A DNA stretch of 64,000 nucleotides from Lactovum miscens (GTDB taxonomy: Bacteria; Bacillota; Bacilli; Lactobacillales; Streptococcaceae), in the NCBI RefSeq assembly GCF_014202895.1, contig NZ_JACHHV010000003.1:32552-96551 (forward strand), given 5' to 3'. The position numbers and the translations under genes were made by a program. The notes beneath the pieces were generated by a model, which did no database searches, was not told the DNA's origin, and saw only the letters and a program-made list of their open reading frames with translations. Shown in pieces: positions 38,104 to 46,301 of the stretch (its first letter is position 1; every line of letters begins with the position of its first letter).

Positions 38104-38458
38104 GGGGTCGTTATGGATTCGACAGGCATTGTCGCGCATGAACTGCAACTGCTGCTGACACCAGCTAAATCTGTCGCAGAAATATAACTGCAAAAAATAA
38201 TACACAATCATACGCATTCGCTGCCTAAACCACAGCTTGCGTGACTTTCATAGATTTCCCGATGGTCTGCTGAAAGCCCTAATATAGTCGGATAAGCTGA
38301 GCCCTTGTCTCGGAGGTTTGGACGAAAATTTAGAGACTCGCAAAGTGCCTCTTCTTGAGACTGATGTGAGCGCTTTGTCAAAAATGACAGAAGTCCTATG
38401 GTTGTAGGCGTTGATGTAGCAAGATGTTTGGACCGGGGTTCAAATCCCCGCGGCTCCA
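38104..38458 (+). ncRNA. ssrA: Transfer-messenger RNA (tmRNA)
   Basis: The 5' end GGGGTCG pairs with CGGCTCC at the 3' end to form the acceptor stem. GGATTCGAC near 38114 and the T-arm G-G-T-T-C-A-A-A-T-C-C near 38437 are standard. The resume frame after ATATAACT reads A-K-N-N-T-Q-S-Y-A-F-A-A then TAA, at about 38192-38230. The 3' CCA is not encoded beyond the discriminator A. tmRNA with SmpB rescues stalled ribosomes. A hairpin terminator follows at 38495. Confidence 0.97.
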
Positions 38459-38494
38459 AAAGTAAGGTTTAGTAAATCTTATATGATAAAGAAT

Positions 38495-38515
38495 CGCTTG
38501 GATAAGCGGTTTTTT
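38495..38515 (+). terminator. Terminator after ssrA
   Basis: CGCTT pairs with AAGCG around GGAT, followed by a G and six T. Confidence 0.7.
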
Positions 38516-38812
38516 ATTTCTTATTGACAAAAAAATCTATAAAAAATACTAGTTTATAGTCTAAAAAAACTTGGCATAAAAATTTATAGTCTGTTTTTAT
38601 TTCAAAAATGACAAAGTGCAAATTTTGTTTCACCTTGACGGATTGAATTGAATTGGAATATGAAATCCTGAAGCTTTATTCCAAATTGTTAAACTATTAA
38701 AAATAATTGTTGTTTTAAAGGAAGGAAAACTCCCTTAATTTAGTTTATTTGTTTTAAATTTTATCCAAATGGATGTATTTCGTTGAAAAATCAAAATTTC
38801 AATCAAAATGTT
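38516..38812. other. AT-rich intergenic stretch before the cold-shock promoter
   Basis: No gene is seen in these 297 bases. Short repeated bits containing TTTATAGTCT occur near 38550 and 38590, without further structure I can interpret. Confidence 0.5.
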
Positions 38813-38936
38813 TTGACATTTATGAATTTTAATGCTATTATAAAAAGGTAGATTTTGTCACGGGTTAACTGTCTTTTATATTCACTTTTCACAAAATAGA
38901 GTTTACAAAAATTTTGTAAAAGGATGGTTATATAAT
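38813..38936 (+). promoter_or_regulatory. Cold-shock gene promoter and long 5' leader
   Basis: TTGACA (38813-38818), 17 bases, TATTAT (38836-38841). The inferred leader is about 88 bases long, with AAAGGA about 10 bases before the ATG. A long AT-rich leader is typical of cold-shock mRNAs, where it affects stability and translation at low temperature. Confidence 0.75.
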
Positions 38937-39137
38937 ATGACTAACGGAACAGTAAAATGGTTTAACGCAGATAAAGGCTTCGGCTTTATCACAACAGAAG
39001 ATGGCAAGGATGTATTTGCTCATTTCTCAGAAATTCAAAGCGATGGCTTTAAGAGCCTTGATGAAGGACAAAAAGTAACGTTTGAAGTTACTCAAGGACA
39101 AAGAGGTCCACAAGCTTCTAATATTGTGAAGGCTTAA
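38937..39137 (+). CDS. Cold-shock protein, CspA family
   Basis: The 66-residue protein is a single cold-shock domain with V-K-W-F-N, the RNA-binding motifs K-G-F-G-F-I (RNP1) and V-F-A-H-F-S (RNP2). Such proteins act as RNA chaperones. Lactococci carry several csp genes, so I do not assign a letter. A terminator follows 2-3 bases after the stop. Confidence 0.96.
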   Translation: MTNGTVKWFNADKGFGFITTEDGKDVFAHFSEIQSDGFKSLDEGQKVTFEVTQGQRGPQASNIVKA

Positions 39138-39139
39138 TG

Positions 39140-39168
39140 AAAAAAGAACCTTTTAAGGTTCTTTTTTA
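39140..39168 (+). terminator. Terminator after the cold-shock gene
   Basis: AAAAAAGAACCTT pairs with AAGGTTCTTTTTT around a minimal loop. Confidence 0.9.
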
Positions 39169-39187
39169 TACTCTTGAAAGGAGAAAT

Positions 39188-39301
39188 ATGATAAAGATTA
39201 AAAAAAATATAATTATAATTAACGGAATTGCATTTTATTTAAATCGAAAAACAATGGCATTGACCGCTGTAGTTCCAACTAAAATAAAAATAAATAGATA
39301 A
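39188..39301 (+). CDS. Possible 37-residue basic small protein after csp
   Basis: A short frame starts at ATG 39188 with AAAGGAG five bases upstream, a strong ribosome site. The product is basic (K-I-K-K-N at the start, K-I-K-I-N-R at the end), with no acidic residues, and contains R-K-T-M-A-L-T-A-V-V-P-T-K. It lies just after the csp terminator, so it would be made by readthrough. I do not recognise it. Beyond the ribosome site and regular composition there is no support. Confidence 0.4.
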   Translation: MIKIKKNIIIINGIAFYLNRKTMALTAVVPTKIKINR

Positions 39302-39407
39302 ATAGTCGAAAAACTAAATGGGGCAATTGTAAGTTAAATCTTGTTATCATAAAATATGTGAAGTGATGCCCGATGCTTGAATTGTTTTCTTAAATGAAAT
39401 TCATCAA
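39302..39407. other. Start of a decayed 1.1-kb region (39.3-40.4 kb)
   Basis: From here to ispB no intact gene is visible. The stretch holds an IS30 relic, an orphan open frame and a MerR relic, listed separately. Between about 39600 and 39780 the minus strand carries broken coding-like runs (N-A-M-G-N-S-T-Y-V-V-R-K-K-N-V-H-W-V) that I cannot identify. Confidence 0.5.
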
Positions 39408-39530
39408 AATCTAAATTTTAACAACAGCAAAGCTGTTGTTTTTGCTTTCTTTTGGGCAAATGTACCAAATCGTGTACTGATGATTCTTTTTCCTCCCGCA
39501 TTGAAAGCGGGCTGAGCAAAATCGGAAAGC
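39408..39530 (-). pseudogene. IS30-family transposase relic (fragment c)
   Basis: On the minus strand S-A-R-F-Q-C-G-R-K-K-N-H-Q, then C-P-K-E-S-K, N-N-S and V-V-K-I correspond in order to S-A-R-F-E-C-G-R-N-E-K-H-N, F-P-K-G-A-K, T-T-A and I-A-K-I-E of the relic at 930-1530. Only this C-terminal piece, about 40 codons, remains. It shows that the same element once inserted at several places in this chromosome. Confidence 0.65.
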
Positions 39531-39810
39531 ATCCTCTTTGTTAGGATGTAAATTCTTAAATAGTATCTGAATTAATGGATGTGAGCTGAACATTTTCCAG
39601 AAGTTCTAAAATAGTTTTTCTTTGCTGAATACTAAAAATTATCTAAAATAAACTGAATCAACCCAATGCACGTTCTTCTTTCTGACAACGTAAGTAGAAT
39701 TTCCCATAGCATTTGTCAAATTGACAGTGCTGATCTTATAATGTTTGAATTATTGACGCATGTTAACCATTTCTGAGGTTTGGATTGTTCTTGTTTTAGT
39801 TTCTTCATAG

Positions 39811-40017
39811 TTTTGTATTCTTAGAAGTGAAATTCGTGGTAATTCAAATCCAGTCACTAGTTTATATAGTTATGAAGCGTTCATTAAAAAAATAACAGTT
39901 TTTACGAGAGATCTACAAGTGACAAAATTTCGTCACACTATTGGAAATAAGATTGTTCAAGGAGCCGTTCGCATAATTGTTGGACATTGTGCTATCCTTT
40001 CTATAGAAGAAACTTAA
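39811..40017 (+). pseudogene. Orphan open frame, probably a gene remnant
   Basis: An open frame of 68 codons ending at TAA 40017 has a protein-like composition (S-L-Y-S-Y-E-A-F-I-K-K-I-T-V-F-T; G-N-K-I-V-Q-G-A-V-R-I-I-V-G-H) but no start codon or ribosome site near its beginning. It looks like the 3' end of a lost gene. I do not recognise the family. Confidence 0.35.
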
Positions 40018-40047
40018 TCGTTAGTTCAAACATTGGTGCATTTTTAT

Positions 40048-40275
40048 TTAATAAATTTGTTTCTCATTAATTTCTTTTGACAGGGCATCTTTGATTTCGG
40101 TTAATGATAGGCTGACATCTTTATAAATAAAAAATTGTTATAAATCAAATAATCTGTCGATGCTATACACAAAATATTCCACATTGCAATGTGTATTGGA
40201 ATAAATTTCCTATTCTGTCATAATATTCCAATGCTCTGCGAGTGAATCAAGCTGGCTTACTCACTTTATGCAAGG
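40048..40275 (-). pseudogene. MerR-family regulator relic
   Basis: On the minus strand F-T-R-R-A-L-E-Y-Y-D-R-I-G (40246-40209) matches the second part of a MerR winged helix, and D-R-L-F-D-L...Q-F-F-I-Y-K-D-V-S-L-S-L-T-E-I-K-D-A-L (about 40160-40080) matches the wing and first dimer helix of the family. In-frame stops fall before F-T-R-R and within the second block, and the middle is frameshifted. The C-terminal effector domain is gone. What it regulated cannot be told. Confidence 0.65.
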
Positions 40276-40362
40276 CCTTCTTTGGTGCACCATCAAAATA
40301 TTTAGATAATTATAAATATAGCCTAAACTTGAGACCAAAACTATTGTGTAAAATTTGAATAA

Positions 40363-40413
40363 AATAAAACACCAATTAGAAGTTCATACTTAGTTCTTAA
40401 TTGATGTTTTATT
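40363..40413 (-). terminator. Terminator after ispB
   Basis: AATAAAACAxCAATTAxGAA pairs with its complement over about 20 positions with few mismatches around a TAAGTATG loop; a T-rich run follows on the minus strand. Confidence 0.75.
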
Positions 40414-40432
40414 CTATTTAGGTAGATATTGA

Positions 40433-41404
40433 TTAGTAATCACGTTTTAATAATTTTTGGGTTGCTTCAATCAAAATATTCTTGTTTGTACCATTAGGAA
40501 GGTGTGAAATATCTTTTAAAGCTTTACTTGTCAACCGCTCTGCTAATTTTAATGCATTCTCCAATGCACCAGTTTTCTTGACTAACTCAGCCAAATGATA
40601 AAGGTCCGTGAGTTTTAAAAAACTTGCTCGTTGCAAATAGGGAATAATCTTTTCGGGTGAATGATCTCGTGCCAATATCAATGGCAAAGTAAAGATACCC
40701 TGTTGAACATCGGATAGAATGGGCTTTTCATTCTTTAAATCCACTGAAAAATTTAAAATATCATCATAAATCTGAAACGCGAGTCCAACATTTCGCCCGA
40801 TACGTCTGGCAAGCTTTTGACTTGATCTATTAAGACCACCGAAGTAGGCTCCTTGATAACAGCTCATGCACAATAACTCTGCGGTTTTTCCAGAAATTGC
40901 TCTCAGGTAGTCATAAATTTTAACATCTGTATTATATGCCAAATCTTTCTGAATAAGTTCACCCATAAGGACTTTTTTCATAGATTTAGCATTTTGGGAT
41001 AAAAGTGCACTCCCATTCATTGTTTCGGTAAGTAACTCAAAATAAACGGTATAGACAAAATCACCTGCATAGACTGCTGTATCTTTTCCTAATTGTTTTT
41101 GTAATGTAGGTAGATTTCTTCTAGTTGGACTGTCATCTATAATATCATCATGGATAAGTGTGGCTAAGTGAAGGAGCTCTATGGAGCTTGCTATCTTAAC
41201 CTTATCCTGAAGAGTAACAGTTTCGCCCATTCCAGCAAACAAGAAGAAGAGCGCAGGACGTACCATTTTTCCCCCTTGAGTTGAAAAATCTTGGAGTGCT
41301 GCTGAGATTTCGTTATTATTAATATATAGACGCGACTTCATCTCGCTCTGGACTTGTTCCAAGAGAGATTCAATTTCGCGAAATTCTTTCCAAAATTGGA
41401 TCAT
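40433..41404 (-). CDS. ispB: Trans-polyprenyl diphosphate synthase (menaquinone side chain)
   Basis: The enzyme lengthens isoprenoid diphosphate for the menaquinone tail. The 323-residue all-helical protein shows G-G-K-M-V-R-P near residue 39, the first Asp-rich motif H-D-D-I-I-D-D near 83, and the second as Y-D-D-I-L-N near 215, where the usual last Asp is Asn. It is divergent from menA, the enzyme using its product. AGGAGA lies before the ATG, and TGCTAAAAT near 41435 is the likely -10. Whether the chain is hepta-, octa- or nonaprenyl cannot be read from sequence. Confidence 0.9.
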   Translation of the reverse strand: MIQFWKEFREIESLLEQVQSEMKSRLYINNNEISAALQDFSTQGGKMVRPALFFLFAGMGETVTLQDKVKIASSIELLHLATLIHDDIIDDSPTRRNLPTLQKQLGKDTAVYAGDFVYTVYFELLTETMNGSALLSQNAKSMKKVLMGELIQKDLAYNTDVKIYDYLRAISGKTAELLCMSCYQGAYFGGLNRSSQKLARRIGRNVGLAFQIYDDILNFSVDLKNEKPILSDVQQGIFTLPLILARDHSPEKIIPYLQRASFLKLTDLYHLAELVKKTGALENALKLAERLTSKALKDISHLPNGTNKNILIEATQKLLKRDY

Positions 41405-41561
41405 GTGTCTCCTAACTATAAGCTTTATTTTAGCACATTGAAAGGCTCACTTAGGGCTTAAAGCTTTGTTTTTTTGATATGGAATAAGATGACTAGGATT
41501 TTATATAATTTAAGACGCTGAGACAAAATTAAACGGGTTAACATGCAAAAAAAAGTTGATA

Positions 41562-41570
41562 TGATAAAAT
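41562..41570 (+). promoter_or_regulatory. menA extended -10 promoter
   Basis: TG-A-TAAAAT (hexamer 41565-41570) lies 25 bases before the menA ATG, followed by TTAGGAGA as ribosome site. Confidence 0.6.
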
Positions 41571-41594
41571 AGAAAATGTACTTTTAGGAGAATC

Positions 41595-42497
41595 ATGAAT
41601 TTTAAAATTTTTGCAGAACTTATTGAACTAAAGGCAAAAACAGCCTCTGTTTTTCCTTTCCTACTAGGGCTTGGTTATTCTTTGTATCACTATCACTCGG
41701 CCAATCCTATTCCTTTGATAATATATTTTGTTGCCATGTTCTTTTTTAATTGTTTTGTTGATATCTGGGATAATTACAATGACTACCATAAGGCGGTTGA
41801 CACAGCAGACTATCAGAAAAATACTAACATCATTGGTCGCGAGAATATTGCAATGTGGTTGATTAAAACGCTTTTGGCATTCTTCTTTTTCACGAGTTTA
41901 TTGCTTGGACTGATAGTTGCAATGATGACTGGCTGGACTGTCTTCTGGTTGGGGCTAATCTGTTACTTTGTTGGTGTCTTCTATGCAGCAGGACCCAGAC
42001 CACTTTCGAGTCTTCCAGTAGGAGAGTTTTTATCAGGAATTACAATGGGGTTTTTAATCTTTTTAATTTGTGTCTATATAAATGCTCATGCAAGTTTTGT
42101 TTGGAATTCAATCACGATTATGGATGCCTTTTTAATTGCTTTGCCAAATAGCCTACTTATTGCAAATCTTATGTTAGCAAATAATACTTGTGATCTTGAT
42201 GAAGATGAGAAAAATTATCGTTTTACAATAGTGCATTATATAGGAAAGAAAGCGGCGTTAAAATGGTGGATAACTTCTATTTTCATTAGTTTTATAGCGG
42301 TTGTGGCTGCCGTTTTATTAAAACTTTTACCGGTTGTTATGCTTATTATTTTGTTTATTATTCCTTTGATTTTGAAATTTTCCAAACCATACCTGAATGA
42401 ACAAGTAAAAAAGAAAACATTTATTTCCTCGGTTAAAATACTTATGGTTTTTCAACTTACTCAAGTAATTTTATTATTTATAAGTCTATTGTTTTAA
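41595..42497 (+). CDS. menA: 1,4-dihydroxy-2-naphthoate polyprenyltransferase (MenA)
   Basis: MenA attaches the polyprenyl chain to dihydroxynaphthoate in menaquinone synthesis. The 300-residue UbiA-type membrane protein has about nine helices, the first Asp-rich motif around D-I-W-D-N-Y-N-D-Y near residue 56, and the second N-N-T-C-D-L-D-E-D-E near 196. Divergent location from the polyprenyl synthase supports MenA and not another UbiA enzyme. Lactococci use menaquinone for respiration when heme is supplied and for extracellular electron transfer. Confidence 0.88.
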   Translation: MNFKIFAELIELKAKTASVFPFLLGLGYSLYHYHSANPIPLIIYFVAMFFFNCFVDIWDNYNDYHKAVDTADYQKNTNIIGRENIAMWLIKTLLAFFFFTSLLLGLIVAMMTGWTVFWLGLICYFVGVFYAAGPRPLSSLPVGEFLSGITMGFLIFLICVYINAHASFVWNSITIMDAFLIALPNSLLIANLMLANNTCDLDEDEKNYRFTIVHYIGKKAALKWWITSIFISFIAVVAAVLLKLLPVVMLIILFIIPLILKFSKPYLNEQVKKKTFISSVKILMVFQLTQVILLFISLLF

Positions 42498-42552
42498 TGA
42501 GTTGAATAATTTGCATGGATAAGTTGAGAAAATAAATATAATTTTATAATAT

Positions 42553-42576
42553 GAAGCCTCTTTTTGAGGTTTTTTC
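42553..42576 (+). terminator. Terminator after menA
   Basis: GCCTC pairs with GAGGT around five T, followed by six T. Confidence 0.8.
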
Positions 42577-42586
42577 CATTTATCTC

Positions 42587-42615
42587 TTGACAACATTTTA
42601 AAAATGATGTAATAT
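42587..42615 (+). promoter_or_regulatory. Promoter of first peptide-binding protein gene
   Basis: TTGACA (42587-42592), 17 bases, TAATAT (42610-42615). Confidence 0.8.
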
Positions 42616-42671
42616 TTAAAACATATTCAAATAGTCTGAATATTTCAAAATTGTTACACTTGGAGGAAAAA

Positions 42672-44312
42672 ATGAAAAAATGGAAAAAAATCACATTGGT
42701 TGCTGGGACAACTTCTGTGGCTGCCTTAGCAATTCTAGGTTTTTCGGCTCATGCAGATGCTGCCACAAAAACGCCAACTATTGAGATCCCTGCAGATATC
42801 ACAACTCTAGACCAATCGGTGGTAACTGATCAATATTCAAACACGGTTATTGGCAATACTCAAGAAGGTTTGGTGCGTGTTGATAAATCTGGTAAAGCCG
42901 CTCTCGCTTTGGCAAAATCAATTAAAGTCTCATCAGATGGCTTGACTTATACTATAAAGCTCCGAGATGGTCTAAAATGGTCGAATGGAGATCCTTTAAC
43001 TGCTAAAGACTTTGTTTATTCATGGCAACGTGGGGTTGATCCAAAGACAGCATCTGAGTATGCTTATCTTATGGGATGTTTGAAGAATGCTAATGATATT
43101 AACTCTGGTAAAATCACTGATCTTTCACAACTTGGAGTTAAAGCGGACTCAAACACTCAACTAACAATCACCCTTGAGCAACCAACGCCATACTTTAAGT
43201 TCTTGCTTGCTCAAGCTATTTTTCTTCCAGAAAATAAATCAGTAGTTGAGAAGTATGGTAGCGAATATGGAACTTCAGCTGCAAAGATGGTTTATGATGG
43301 ACCCTTTATGTTTAGCTCAAAAAAGCAATGGACAGGTTCTGAAAAGAGCTTCAGCGTTGTTAAAAATAAAAAATATTACGATGCAAAAAATGTTAAATCA
43401 CCTGGAGTCAATTTTCAAGTTGTCAGCAATGGATCGACTGGAGCGTCTCTATTTAAATCCGGTAAACTTGATTTGACTTTCCTTAACACACCAACACTTG
43501 TTAAGGCGAATAAATCAAACAAAGCCTTTACCACATTTGTACAGGCCAGAACAGATTATCTTGAATATCAACAAAATGGTAAAGATAAAAACCTCACTAA
43601 TCAAAAGTTTCGTGAAGCTTTAAATCTTGCGACTGATCGTCAGGGTATCATTAACGCAGCAACACCAGGTTCAAAACCTGCAACATCAATTTCACCAGCA
43701 GGTCTTGCCAAAGCCCCAAATGGAGAAGACTTTGCAACATTTGCTAAACAAGGTTATAAGTTTGATGCAAAAGCTGCTCAATCAGCATTTAAACAGGCCT
43801 TGTCAGAATTGGGAGAGACAAAGGCTTCAGTTGAAATTGAATATGCTAATGATTCAGCAGTTGCAACAGCAACAGCTACTTTCCTACAAAATTCATGGCA
43901 AAAAAATCTTCCAGGTTTAACAGTTACCTTGAAACAGGTACCATTTAAGCAACGTCTTCAGGATCAACAAAATGGTAACTTCGATGTTATTATCGCTGGC
44001 TGGGGAGGAGATTATGCTGAACCATCAACTTTCCTTCAAATGTTTTTGACTGGTGGCTCATATAACTCTGGTAAGTTCTCTTCAACAGAATACGATGCCG
44101 CTTATAAAGCAGCTTCAACCGTACCAGATGTTTTGAATAATACTAAGCTTTATAATGATTATAAAACAGCAGAAGCTGCACTGTTTAAAGGGAGCTATGT
44201 GAATCCAATTGATTATCAAGCAACTCCAGCGCTTGTAAGTTCAAATCTCAAAGGTTTGCAGTTCCATTCAACTGGTTTGAACTATGATTTGAAAGGCGTT
44301 TATCTTAAGTAA
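42672..44312 (+). CDS. Oligopeptide ABC transporter substrate-binding protein, copy 1 (no lipobox)
   Basis: A type 5 (OppA-family) peptide-binding protein of 546 residues with L-K-W-S-N-G-D-P-L-T-A-K-D-F-V-Y-S-W near residue 97. The signal peptide (1-30) ends A-H-A-D-A, a signal peptidase I site; there is no cysteine, so it should not be a lipoprotein, which is unusual for a Gram-positive transporter. ATG 42672 is chosen because TGGAGG lies 6 bases upstream. It heads the cluster, has its own promoter and terminator, and is followed by a clear paralogue at 44558. Confidence 0.9.
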   Translation: MKKWKKITLVAGTTSVAALAILGFSAHADAATKTPTIEIPADITTLDQSVVTDQYSNTVIGNTQEGLVRVDKSGKAALALAKSIKVSSDGLTYTIKLRDGLKWSNGDPLTAKDFVYSWQRGVDPKTASEYAYLMGCLKNANDINSGKITDLSQLGVKADSNTQLTITLEQPTPYFKFLLAQAIFLPENKSVVEKYGSEYGTSAAKMVYDGPFMFSSKKQWTGSEKSFSVVKNKKYYDAKNVKSPGVNFQVVSNGSTGASLFKSGKLDLTFLNTPTLVKANKSNKAFTTFVQARTDYLEYQQNGKDKNLTNQKFREALNLATDRQGIINAATPGSKPATSISPAGLAKAPNGEDFATFAKQGYKFDAKAAQSAFKQALSELGETKASVEIEYANDSAVATATATFLQNSWQKNLPGLTVTLKQVPFKQRLQDQQNGNFDVIIAGWGGDYAEPSTFLQMFLTGGSYNSGKFSSTEYDAAYKAASTVPDVLNNTKLYNDYKTAEAALFKGSYVNPIDYQATPALVSSNLKGLQFHSTGLNYDLKGVYLK

Positions 44313-44331
44313 TTGAAAAAATTGTCCCCAT

Positions 44332-44355
44332 AAAAAACGGCCATGGCCGTTTTTT
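44332..44355 (+). terminator. Terminator after first binding-protein gene
   Basis: AAAAAACGGCC and GGCCGTTTTTT form a near-perfect palindrome. Confidence 0.85.
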
Positions 44356-44450
44356 ATTATTTACAAACATGAATTGTTGTTTATTTTCTGTCAATTACAA
44401 ACAATAGATAAAAGAATACGTTTTCATAGCTTAAATAATGGTATTTTTGC

Positions 44451-44479
44451 TTGACAATTAAGTTTCGATTCAGTATACT
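44451..44479 (+). promoter_or_regulatory. Promoter of second peptide-binding protein gene
   Basis: TTGACA (44451-44456), 17 bases, TATACT (44474-44479). Confidence 0.8.
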
Positions 44480-44557
44480 ATTAAACATAACAAAATATTC
44501 AGAAAATTCAAGGATATTTGTTAATTTCATACTTTTACAACAGAGAGGATGTTATTT

Positions 44558-46231
44558 ATGAAAAATTGGAAAAAAATTGCCTTGGGAGCTGCGTCACTAT
44601 CAGGGGCTATTCTAGTAGGACTTGGTGTTAGCACACAGTCTTCAGCTGTTACATCTGCAAGAAATCCTAGTTTGACTGTTCCCGCAGCAATTCAAACTCT
44701 TGACCAATCATTGGTAACAGATTCGTATTCAAACATTGTTATTGGCAATACAGAGTCTGGTTTGGTTCGTACAATCAACAATAAGCCGGTACTTGATCTA
44801 GCTAAATCAATTGATGTCTCATCAGACGGTTTGACTTATACAATCACACTTCGTGATGGTTTGAAATGGTCAAATGGAGATGCTTTAACAGCCAAAGATT
44901 TTGTTTATTCATGGCAACGCGCGGTAGATCCAAAGACTGCATCCGAATATGAGTACATGATGACTTATGTTAAAAATGCTGATGAAATTAACTCAGGTAA
45001 AATCACAGATCTTTCTCAATTAGGTATCAAGGCTGATTCAGATACTAAATTGACAGTAACATTAAAATCTCCAGCTTCATTCTTTAAGCAAGTTCTTGCA
45101 CTTTCAGTTTACTTCCCTGAAGATCAAAAAGTTGTTGAGCAATATGGCAAAGAGTATGCTACTTCATCTGACAAAACAGTTTACTCTGGACCATTTATGT
45201 TCAAGCAAGGACAAAAGAATGGTTGGAGTGGTTCAAATAAGACTTACGACCTTGTAAAGAACCCTGGTTATTGGAATGCCAAAAATGTTATTGCCAAAGG
45301 AATTAACCTTCAAGTTGTAACTGATGCAACACAAAGTTGGAACCTTTACAAAACAGGTAAGATTGATGCAACTTCTATTGCATCACCAGCGCTTTATAAA
45401 GCTCATAAAAAGGATAAGGGGGTTGTAAATGTTCCATTGTCTGAAAACCACTATCTTGAATTTAACCAATCAGGTAAAGGAACTAGTTCTGATATTGCAT
45501 CTAAAGCCCTCCAAAATATTAACATTCGTAAAGCCATTATTTTGGCAACGAACCGTCAAGGCTTAATTAATGCTGTAACACCAGTTAACAAAGTTGCTTA
45601 TTCATTTACACCAATTAATTCAGGACTAGCACCTAATGGCAAAGATTTCTCTGTTGTGGCTAAACAATCTATTTACAAGTATGATACGACTCAAGCTAAA
45701 AAATACTGGAAACAAGGGCTTCAAGAACTTGGTGTTTCCAAACTTAATTTAAGTCTTGAAATTGACAGTGATTCAGCAACAGGTAAAGATTCAGCGAGCT
45801 TCTTAAAGAAGAACTTTGAAGCAGATCTTCCAGGTTTAACTGTTACTCTTAAGCTAGTACCTTTTGCACAACGTCTTCAAGATTCAACAAATGGGAACTT
45901 TGACATTGTTGGCACCCTTTGGGGAGCTGACTACCAAGAGCCTTCAACTTATCTGAACCTGTTTGTAGCAGGATCACAACAGAATAATGGTAAGTTTGTC
46001 AATGCTGATTTCCAAGCTGCTATGGATAAAGCTGCAGGGCAGGATGCAACAAATCCAACTAAACAATACGATGATTACAAAGCGGCTGAAAAAGCTCTTG
46101 CTGATAAAGCAAATGTAGACCCAATCGAAATGTATGCAGGTGCGTCAGAACAAAATGCGAAACTTAAAGGACTCGTTCGTAACGCTGTAGGTACAACACT
46201 TGACTTCAGTAAAACTTACATTTCTAAGTAA
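44558..46231 (+). CDS. Oligopeptide ABC transporter substrate-binding protein, copy 2 (no lipobox)
   Basis: This 557-residue paralogue of the previous gene shares long blocks with it (T-L-D-Q-S near residue 45; L-K-W-S-N-G-D; D-L-S-Q-L-G; D-L-P-G-L-T-V-T-L-K; F-A-Q-R-L-Q-D near 425). It too has a cleavable-looking signal sequence without cysteine. ATG 44558 is chosen because GAGAGGAT lies about 10 bases upstream; the ATG at 44549 overlaps it. Sequence drift in the ligand-contact half suggests different peptide preferences. The permease genes follow after a terminator. Confidence 0.9.
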   Translation: MKNWKKIALGAASLSGAILVGLGVSTQSSAVTSARNPSLTVPAAIQTLDQSLVTDSYSNIVIGNTESGLVRTINNKPVLDLAKSIDVSSDGLTYTITLRDGLKWSNGDALTAKDFVYSWQRAVDPKTASEYEYMMTYVKNADEINSGKITDLSQLGIKADSDTKLTVTLKSPASFFKQVLALSVYFPEDQKVVEQYGKEYATSSDKTVYSGPFMFKQGQKNGWSGSNKTYDLVKNPGYWNAKNVIAKGINLQVVTDATQSWNLYKTGKIDATSIASPALYKAHKKDKGVVNVPLSENHYLEFNQSGKGTSSDIASKALQNINIRKAIILATNRQGLINAVTPVNKVAYSFTPINSGLAPNGKDFSVVAKQSIYKYDTTQAKKYWKQGLQELGVSKLNLSLEIDSDSATGKDSASFLKKNFEADLPGLTVTLKLVPFAQRLQDSTNGNFDIVGTLWGADYQEPSTYLNLFVAGSQQNNGKFVNADFQAAMDKAAGQDATNPTKQYDDYKAAEKALADKANVDPIEMYAGASEQNAKLKGLVRNAVGTTLDFSKTYISK

Positions 46232-46251
46232 AGACTAAAAATGAATTGTTG

Positions 46252-46281
46252 AAAAGTGAGAGCCCATCACTCTCACTTTTT
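46252..46281 (+). terminator. Terminator between second binding protein and oppB
   Basis: AAAAGTGAGAG pairs with CTCTCACTTTT around CCCATCA, with a short T run. No new promoter is visible before oppB, so the permease and ATPase genes are probably reached by partial readthrough. Confidence 0.75.
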
Positions 46282-46301
46282 GGCATGATGGAGAATAATT
46301 T

